Positions 30,301 to 34,186 of a DNA stretch of 34,186 bases are shown here, in pieces. The stretch covers positions 1 through 34,186 of the forward strand of contig JAGLWT010000070.1 of NCBI GenBank assembly GCA_023133295.1, read 5' to 3'. The position numbers and the translations under genes were made by a program. Position 1 is the stretch's first letter; every line of letters starts with the position of its first letter. Source of the DNA: a bacterium. GTDB lineage: Bacteria; AUK180. The notes below the pieces were generated by a model. That model saw nothing but the letters and a program-made list of their open reading frames with translations. It ran no database searches and was not told the DNA's origin.

Positions 30301-31469
30301 GTGGAATATTTTTTGAAATCCCGCTTTCCAAGGGGCTCAAAGCGTTTCAATAATTCGGATTTACCCTTGACCCGGATAGGCTCAATTTCTCGATATGAGA
30401 AGTATTCTTCCGTCAGCCGTTTTACATCCCGCGAAACATAAATTCCACCTTTTTCAGCGGACTGCGCAAGCCGTGCGGCGGTATTTACGGCATCTCCGAG
30501 CAAGGTATATGTTCTCCTGTTTGCATTGCCGATTATACCCGCAAAGGCGTACCCTTGATTGATGCCGCATTTTACTGTGATCTGAGAATAGTATGATAAT
30601 TGTTTCGCGATCATCTTACCTGCGGTAAGAGAATTTATTAGATCATTCGGCCGGGAAAATGGAGCGCCGAAAGTGATAAGTACTTTGAAAGACCCGGGAG
30701 AAATATTATCGATAAGCTGCAATGCTCCGCCAAATTGTTCAACAATATTTCCGATCTCGGAAACAACTTGCTGTAAAAGCGGAATGTCGGGTGAGGCGGG
30801 ATCTATGCCGCTTACTTTTAAAAATATTACACTTACCGCCCGATGTTCTCCGAAGTGCCCCTTCTCGGCGATCTTGAGTATAGCATTTGGCACATAGGCC
30901 TTGACCGGGAGTGAATAATTGTATGTAAAATCACTGCTATTGTCTTTTTTGTCCTTTAATACCTGCCAGAGCTCCTCTCCCGAAGACGCGCTGTCCTCCA
31001 TCTCGGCTATCATCTTTACGGCATCTCCCGCAATGAAGATATTTGCCGCATTCTCATTTCCTACGATGATCTCATTCCAGCTCCCGATAATGCCCGTCGT
31101 CTTCATCGAAAGAGAAAATGCGCCAAACGGTGTCGGGATATTGTCAAAATCCCCCATCGTTTTCATCATTTCGGAGGAACACTTTTTGCCTGCCGTCTTA
31201 TCCATGAAGGAGATGAGCATTCCGTCGCCTGCAAAATAAATGACATAACCGTTGTTCTCTTTGATAATATCGAGCATTTTACCGAAATACATATCAAGAA
31301 TTCCGATCAGTGCTTCTGTGCCCGCTTTTCCATGCGCACCCAGCGCCTCGCTCATCTTTGTAAATCCGGAAACATCAGAAAAAAGGAGAGCACCGCTCTT
31401 TCTGATAATATTGGTTTTCGGCGCTTCACCTGCAAATGGTAGGAAGGCCTTGTAGCTGTCTTTTACCAT
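27387..31469 (-). CDS. sAC-like class III nucleotide cyclase with NTPase and TPR domains
   Basis: This 1,360-residue cytoplasmic protein is organised like soluble adenylyl cyclase (ADCY10). Cyclase domain C1 (about 25-190) keeps the metal-binding aspartates D32 (FSDVSGFT) and D82 (FAGDG) but lacks the transition-state Asn/Arg pair. C2 (about 208-380) is the reverse: K218 and S260 replace the aspartates, while N329 and R333 are present. T322 sits where many cyclases have a substrate-selecting Asp; Thr there is typical of class IIIb enzymes, several of which respond to bicarbonate. One composite active site making cAMP is therefore predicted. An NTPase domain has Walker A GEGGMGKT (418-425). 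TPR-like repeats fill about 790-1340. There is no signal peptide. The start is the ATG only 5 nt after a TATAAT box, suggesting a leaderless mRNA. Convergent to the BNR gene and divergent from the ATPase gene. Effector unknown. Confidence 0.9.
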   Translation of the reverse strand: MVKDSYKAFLPFAGEAPKTNIIRKSGALLFSDVSGFTKMSEALGAHGKAGTEALIGILDMYFGKMLDIIKENNGYVIYFAGDGMLISFMDKTAGKKCSSEMMKTMGDFDNIPTPFGAFSLSMKTTGIIGSWNEIIVGNENAANIFIAGDAVKMIAEMEDSASSGEELWQVLKDKKDNSSDFTYNYSLPVKAYVPNAILKIAEKGHFGEHRAVSVIFLKVSGIDPASPDIPLLQQVVSEIGNIVEQFGGALQLIDNISPGSFKVLITFGAPFSRPNDLINSLTAGKMIAKQLSYYSQITVKCGINQGYAFAGIIGNANRRTYTLLGDAVNTAARLAQSAEKGGIYVSRDVKRLTEEYFSYREIEPIRVKGKSELLKRFEPLGKRDFKKYSTPYIDRKEYENTINDFLSDPSEYILYVLGEGGMGKTRTIHEVLKKQELKVFRYEASNDPGRGDLLKQLLLDITGMADQQDPQQKVESLVSFISLQNAEEAKRMSDLLPILYYYLLGRPLSGTVFEFLEPKAVRENFIQAAQLILRNQRSVQALWADNAHILNEDLLKEILDLLRLVNSFDGVPIKMILSARRFSDPIPDGNNKVIFQPMNNVQAQEMARAVLGNDVHKTIVDGIMKKTDGNPFFMEQTLSYLREKGFIELTNRIWTPAENYTEDSFPENIFSIVMSRLDALEERIKETLIIASVMGIRFSGELLSKIDDSGVLDSLSEGEKNGIIHLEEVIEMEYIFEHAVFRDVIYDSILREKRKTMHRAIAKKMETLSRNKKADSAVLAYHFINAEHWKKAYKYCVSAGKAAGEQFLNHEAIRHFNQALEASEHEETRLIERQKSSLFLELAQLYLNISDYENALKYFKLIEKTAPSNSINKIDARISSASVFGFRGEFSKQRDMLEAILKNIPDKIRGAAIVKAKIHSQMANLLRILGDIPRGLEEGEKAVKLLKGRNSKKCKLLLSASYKALGTVYISKGDISAASEAFTQAYRIGVLTQDLKGQCYSLNNIGAVLKFQGELNKSERVFQKSMKIARAIGDRRMWATIHSNLGAVYNSMERFDDALINFNKCVDISNEIGNLKGLQAAYMNMGISYNFLKDQKRAEESYTKSIEISEALNYPAGIAKGNINLGLLYKNINKLDKAKKTLTEALEICEKVSDERSKGIALNNLGLVYLKECDHENAQKCFSRYLESAEKVSDQNGICVAHEHLGELYLDIEDFEQAIFHLKTAEEFLRQKGPKRRLAKTLFRLGYLLNDEQRFQEGLKILNETKAPDTELEYLRFLGAFQFKHGKIAEGIKTWRKGIKTADKLPEHIELKLYLLFELTRNLKKTGDHKKEFIAAKNTLISESKKLGLDGAAAYYNKFL

Positions 31470-31474
31470 GGTTT

Positions 31475-31503
31475 ATTATATAACGAATTGAGATAACGGT
31501 CAA
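31475..31503 (-). promoter_or_regulatory. Promoter of the cyclase gene, leaderless geometry
   Basis: Read on the minus strand: TTGACC (31503-31498), a 17-bp spacer, TATAAT (31480-31475), 5 nt, then the ATG at 31469. The expected initiation point, 6-8 nt past the -10, falls on the start codon. No Shine-Dalgarno site is present. Confidence 0.75.
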
Positions 31504-31516
31504 GAAAAATTAAATA

Positions 31517-31587
31517 GAGGTTAGAGGTTTGAGGCTGGAGGTTGGGGCAGAGGGGAATGAATATAGTGAATAATGAATAATGGGGGA
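31517..31587. repeat. Heptad tandem repeats in the divergent intergenic region
   Basis: Units GAGGTTA, GAGGTTT, GAGGCTG and GAGGTTG are contiguous at 31517-31544. After a short gap come TGAATAT (31558-31564), TGAATAA twice (31567-31580) and TGGGGGA. The 7-bp register is exact within each block. GAGGTTA recurs at 34163-34169. Confidence 0.7.
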
Positions 31588-31644
31588 GGAGAACTGAAGC
31601 ACATACGCACACATCATACGCGGGAAACTAGGAAGAATCGCGAC

Positions 31645-31698
31645 ATTTGCGAATGTAATCGCAAAATATACCGATTATTTGCGAATGTAATCGCAAAA
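31645..31698 (+). promoter_or_regulatory. Two identical palindromic operator-like boxes
   Basis: Two exact 22-bp copies (31645-31666 and 31677-31698) each contain the inverted repeat TTTGCGA-N6-TCGCAAA. Their starts are 32 bp apart, about three helical turns, so both face the same side of the DNA. The second copy ends 1 bp before the -35 box of the ATPase gene. The layout fits a dimeric regulator bound in tandem. The regulator is not identifiable here. Confidence 0.7.
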
Positions 31699-31699
31699 C

Positions 31700-31728
31700 T
31701 TGACTATATTGGCAAAATGCATTATAAT
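31700..31728 (+). promoter_or_regulatory. Promoter of the AAA_14/DUF4143 ATPase gene, leaderless geometry
   Basis: TTGACT (31700-31705), a 17-bp spacer and a perfect TATAAT (31723-31728), followed by 5 nt and the GTG start at 31734. Predicted initiation coincides with the start codon, and no ribosome-binding site is present. Geometry is identical to the cyclase promoter. Confidence 0.75.
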
Positions 31729-31733
31729 TTATC

Positions 31734-32888
31734 GTGATAATAAAGAGAGAGTTAGAAGACCTTATTGTTTCACGAATGTTCAAAAAGAAGATCATTATAA
31801 TCTATGGGCCCCGGCAATCAGGAAAGACAACAATAGTAAAGAACATCTTGGAGCAGGTCGATCTCCCTTCGATTATATTAAATGGCGACGAATATGATAT
31901 TAGGGATGAGTTTTCAAATACAAATTCCGCAAAACTCGGAAGAGTTATCGGAAACAATAAAATAGTAGTTATAGACGAAGCACAGAGAATAAGTAATATT
32001 GGGCTCACGCTAAAGATCATGGTGGATAATTTCCCTGATGTTCAGATAATAGCAACAGGCTCCTCTTCGTTCGAGCTGGCGAATATTGTTTCTGAGCCAC
32101 TGACCGGAAGAAAACTGGAGTACCTGATACTTCCCTTTTCATTTAATGAGCTCTCAAGGCATTATGGATATATTGAGGAAAAGAGATGCCTGGAAGAGAG
32201 ACTTATATTCGGGAATTATCCTGAAATTGTCGTTTCACCGGAGCTGAGGGAAGAATATATGCATCAACTTGCCGATAGTTATCTATACAAGGATATTATG
32301 ATTTGGAATAATATAAAGAAGCCGGAAAAGTTGGAACGGCTCGTGAAGACCTTGGCTCTTCAGCTTGGTAATGAAGTTTCATACAACGAACTTGGTCAGA
32401 TCACGGGCCTGGATAATGAAACAGTTGAAAAGTATATTAATCTTTTGGAGAAGTCGTTTGTAATATTCAGATTAGGATCATACAATCGCAATTTGAGAAC
32501 CGAATTAAAGAAAAGTAAAAAGATCTATTTCTATGATAATGGTTTACGAAATGCTGTATTGAATAATTTTTCTCCCTTACAGTCCCGTCAGGATATCGGC
32601 GCATTATGGGAGAACTATTTTATCAGCGAGAGAAAAAAGTTATTGAGTTTCAGGAAAGTATATGCCCTTCAATATTTTTGGAGAACCACAAGCCAGCAGG
32701 AAATAGATTACATCGAAGAGAAGGATGAAAAATTATCAGCCTTTGAGATCAAATGGAATCCCGCGAAACGGATATCATTTCCCCGCTCGTTCAGAAATGC
32801 GTACAAAACTGCAGAGGTATTCAAGATAAATAGGGATAACTATGCAGATTTTTTGGAAGAAATCGGGGACGGTGGTTCACAAAGTTAA
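31734..32888 (+). CDS. AAA_14/DUF4143-type ATPase
   Basis: A 384-residue ATPase of the ORC/Cdc6-related class that pairs an AAA_14 domain with DUF4143. Walker A is GPRQSGKT (25-32), Walker B is VVIDEA with D81/E82, and 'ATGSSSFEL' follows as a sensor-like strand. The C-terminal half (about 170-384) has a winged-helix-like segment ('LGNEVSYNELGQITGLDNETVEKYI') and a PD-(D/E)XK-like signature: E323-I-D325, then E338-I-K340. Members are common in bacteria and archaea; their role is largely unknown, with links to mobile or defence DNA often suggested. I chose the GTG at 31734 because it gives the usual family N-terminus (M-I-I-K-R-E-L-E) and lies 5 nt after TATAAT. The next in-frame ATG (31776) would remove the helix before the P-loop. 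Two operator-like palindromes precede the promoter, implying tight control. Single gene. Confidence 0.9.
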   Translation: MIIKRELEDLIVSRMFKKKIIIIYGPRQSGKTTIVKNILEQVDLPSIILNGDEYDIRDEFSNTNSAKLGRVIGNNKIVVIDEAQRISNIGLTLKIMVDNFPDVQIIATGSSSFELANIVSEPLTGRKLEYLILPFSFNELSRHYGYIEEKRCLEERLIFGNYPEIVVSPELREEYMHQLADSYLYKDIMIWNNIKKPEKLERLVKTLALQLGNEVSYNELGQITGLDNETVEKYINLLEKSFVIFRLGSYNRNLRTELKKSKKIYFYDNGLRNAVLNNFSPLQSRQDIGALWENYFISERKKLLSFRKVYALQYFWRTTSQQEIDYIEEKDEKLSAFEIKWNPAKRISFPRSFRNAYKTAEVFKINRDNYADFLEEIGDGGSQS

Positions 32889-33042
32889 CAAAACTCCGCT
32901 ATCATCGAAGGCATTTTGAATTACTCGGTTTTAAGAAAATATGAATCAGATCACTCTCCAATTCAGTGTGAAAATGGCCAAATTCTCTTATATCGGGCAA
33001 TTGTATCGTATTTGCAACAAAATCAACCTCCGTCCCTATTAC

Positions 33043-33071
33043 TTGAAGATACAGTAAAAATAATATACAAT
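33043..33071 (+). promoter_or_regulatory. Promoter of the M20 peptidase gene, leaderless geometry
   Basis: TTGAAG (33043-33048), a 17-bp spacer, TACAAT (33066-33071), 5 nt (TTCCC), then the ATG at 33077. This is the third occurrence of the same layout. No Shine-Dalgarno-like sequence lies between -10 and start. Confidence 0.65.
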
Positions 33072-33076
33072 TTCCC

Positions 33077-34060
33077 ATGGAAACAAAAGAGATACTAAAG
33101 AAGCTTGTAAATGTACCGTCGATCTCAAATAATGAGAATGAGATCTGCGCCGTGGTATTTGAGATGCTCTCGAATATAGGACTAGAGACAAAAAGGATCC
33201 CTGTGGATGAGAATGGGTTTTGTGTTTATGCGGTAAAGGGTGATCCCAAGATTATTCTGAACGCGCATCTGGATACCGTCCCTCCGCATATTCCTTTTAG
33301 CGATCGAGGGGAGAAATTATTTGGCCGCGGCTGCTGTGATACAAAGGGCTCTGCTGCCGCTATGATCTGTGCAGCATCTGATGCTATTGACAAGGATTTC
33401 ACCGATTTCGGCCTCTTATTTACCGTCGGAGAAGAGGTGGATTTCAGGGGCGCTATCGAAGCCAAAAGGCAATTATCACCGTTACCTTTTATGATAGTGG
33501 GTGAGCCGACTTCTCTGAGGCCGGTCACCGCGCATTTCGGGGTGGAGAAATTTACATTTCTGGTCAAGGGCATTGCCGCTCACAGCGGGTATCCCTGGAA
33601 AGGTGATAATTCGATAAGTAAAGCCGCGCGTCTGATAGTCGCTTTAGAGGATATCAAGGCGGAAAAAGACACGACATTCAGTATATGTATAATAAAGGGT
33701 GGGGAGGCGGATAATATAATTCCGGCGGAGACAGAGTTCGTATTAACACTAAGAAGGGATCCCGGTGACGATACCGATTATAAAGATATTTTTTCGCGGG
33801 TTCTGTCAACTTACAATGCGGTCATCAGGGAGCATTTTGTATTGCCTGCAGTTGAATGCAGATTGCCGAAAGAGCTGTCATTCCTGGGAGATGGCGAGAC
33901 CGTGTCCTACGGCACCGAGCTTTCAATTTTCAAACATGGTGTAGTACTGGGGCCGGGAAGCATTGAAAATGCCCATCAGCCGGATGAATTTGTCCTCCTT
34001 TCCGAGCTGGAATCCGCTCGGGAACTGTATTTGCGGATTCTTAGAAATAATGAACAATGA
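33077..34060 (+). CDS. M20-family zinc peptidase/deacylase (ArgE/DapE-like)
   Basis: A 327-residue cytoplasmic metallohydrolase of the M20 family, which includes acetylornithine deacetylase and succinyl-diaminopimelate desuccinylase. All expected metal and catalytic residues are visible: H64-L-D66 (NAHLDTV), bridging D88 (GRGCCDTKG), catalytic E119 with metal ligand E120 (VGEEVD), E143 (GEPT) and C-terminal H300 (NAHQPDE). The lid/dimerisation segment is present ('FGVEKFTFLVKGIAAHSGYP', about 153-172). It is shorter than the usual 370-400 residues, mostly in the C-terminal part, but ends with an intact H300 region, so it is probably complete. No lysine or arginine biosynthesis genes are adjacent, so the substrate cannot be assigned. 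It starts 5 nt after a TACAAT box, and the last codons overlap a short intergenic repeat. Confidence 0.88.
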   Translation: METKEILKKLVNVPSISNNENEICAVVFEMLSNIGLETKRIPVDENGFCVYAVKGDPKIILNAHLDTVPPHIPFSDRGEKLFGRGCCDTKGSAAAMICAASDAIDKDFTDFGLLFTVGEEVDFRGAIEAKRQLSPLPFMIVGEPTSLRPVTAHFGVEKFTFLVKGIAAHSGYPWKGDNSISKAARLIVALEDIKAEKDTTFSICIIKGGEADNIIPAETEFVLTLRRDPGDDTDYKDIFSRVLSTYNAVIREHFVLPAVECRLPKELSFLGDGETVSYGTELSIFKHGVVLGPGSIENAHQPDEFVLLSELESARELYLRILRNNEQ

Positions 34061-34165
34061 CGCTCCGCAGGGACATGCTTCGCAGAGCACAAGCGACAAG
34101 TGCACAAGGCACAAGTGCAGAGGAAAATAATAGAAATTGACAATGAACAATGATGCTTTGCAGAG
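34051..34165. repeat. Direct repeat pair with 'GCTTCGCAG' elements
   Basis: Two 22-bp copies (34051-34072 and 34144-34165) share TGAACAATGA-Y-GCT-YY-GCAG with four differences, all transitions. The first covers the stop codon of the M20 gene. A related TGCTTCGCAG lies at 34076-34085 and another near 9193. The units are little G/C hairpins (GC-TTC-GC). Confidence 0.5.
34089..34118. repeat. Short tandem repeat of 7-8 bp units
   Basis: Units ACAAGCG, ACAAGTGC, ACAAGGC and ACAAGTGC run in tandem, alternating 7 and 8 bp. Confidence 0.55.
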
Positions 34166-34183
34166 GTTAGAGATATAATGAAA
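34135..34183. repeat. Degenerate heptad series at the right edge
   Basis: In one 7-bp register: AATTGAC, AATGAAC, AATGATG, CTTTGCA, GAGGTTA, GAGATAT, AATGAAA. GAGGTTA is identical to a unit at 31517-31523. An ATG at 34178 lies inside this series; whether a gene starts there cannot be judged from the remaining 9 bases. Confidence 0.45.
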
Positions 34184-34186
34184 GAA

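Noticed and set aside
31645..31698. CRISPR-like array (two spaced repeats)
   Set aside because: Only two copies with a 10-bp gap, palindromic and abutting a promoter; there are no cas genes. Operator boxes fit better.
32941..33057. 38-codon open frame before the M20 gene
   Set aside because: No ribosome-binding site or promoter of its own, and it overlaps the -35 region of the M20 promoter; not distinguishable from chance.
32916..33098. 60-codon open frame overlapping the M20 start
   Set aside because: It lacks signals and overlaps the well-supported M20 start and promoter.
34178..34186. Start of a downstream gene (ATG AAA GAA)
   Set aside because: Nine bases are too few to judge, and the ATG lies within a degenerate heptad series.

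Overview
The window looks like a chromosomal piece of an uncultivated Gram-negative-type bacterium. It holds very large exported, multi-domain surface proteins, two of them ending in a YPNP-type C-terminal sorting domain like those used by type IX secretion in the FCB group. It has no tRNA, rRNA or other marker, so I cannot name the phylum; an FCB-related or other candidate phylum is an inference.

Layout. 1-465: non-coding DNA with a REP-like repeat. 466-9153: a 2,895-residue exported protein combining four lamin-tail domains, a phospholipase-D-type catalytic pair, Ig-like domains, a TolB-like propeller, a ZU5-like segment and a sorting domain. 9154-9993: an 840-bp non-coding stretch with a hairpin, heptad repeats and a possible coding relic. 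9994-24243: a tight three-gene operon (gaps of 12 and 3 bp) encoding a 1,787-residue fibronectin-III protein with a papain-like C-terminal domain, an exported HEAT-repeat protein, and a 2,545-residue NHL/FlgD-Ig/propeller protein. Most of this operon is visibly AT-richer than its surroundings. 24571-27210: an exported BNR-like/fibronectin-III protein with a sorting domain. 27387-31469 (minus): a sAC/ADCY10-like class III nucleotide cyclase with two cyclase domains, an NTPase and TPR repeats. 31734-32888: an AAA_14/DUF4143 ATPase. 33077-34060: an M20 metallopeptidase. The remainder is repeat-rich non-coding DNA.

How the parts may work together. The four giant proteins are probably cell-surface or secreted. 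The middle operon has the form of a large delivery protein with an enzymatic tip, encoded next to a small exported partner; a toxin/immunity-type relationship is possible but unproven. The cyclase, ATPase and peptidase are separate cytoplasmic single-gene units.

Two signals stand out beyond the genes. First, all three cytoplasmic genes share one promoter layout: a -35 box, 17 bp, a -10 box, then exactly 5 nt to the start codon. This predicts leaderless mRNAs, whereas the exported-protein genes have Shine-Dalgarno sites. Second, the intergenic regions contain degenerate tandem repeats with a strict 7-bp period at several unlinked places. In addition, two identical palindromic boxes 32 bp apart abut the ATPase promoter, and a 158-bp inverted-repeat element fills the gap between two convergent genes.
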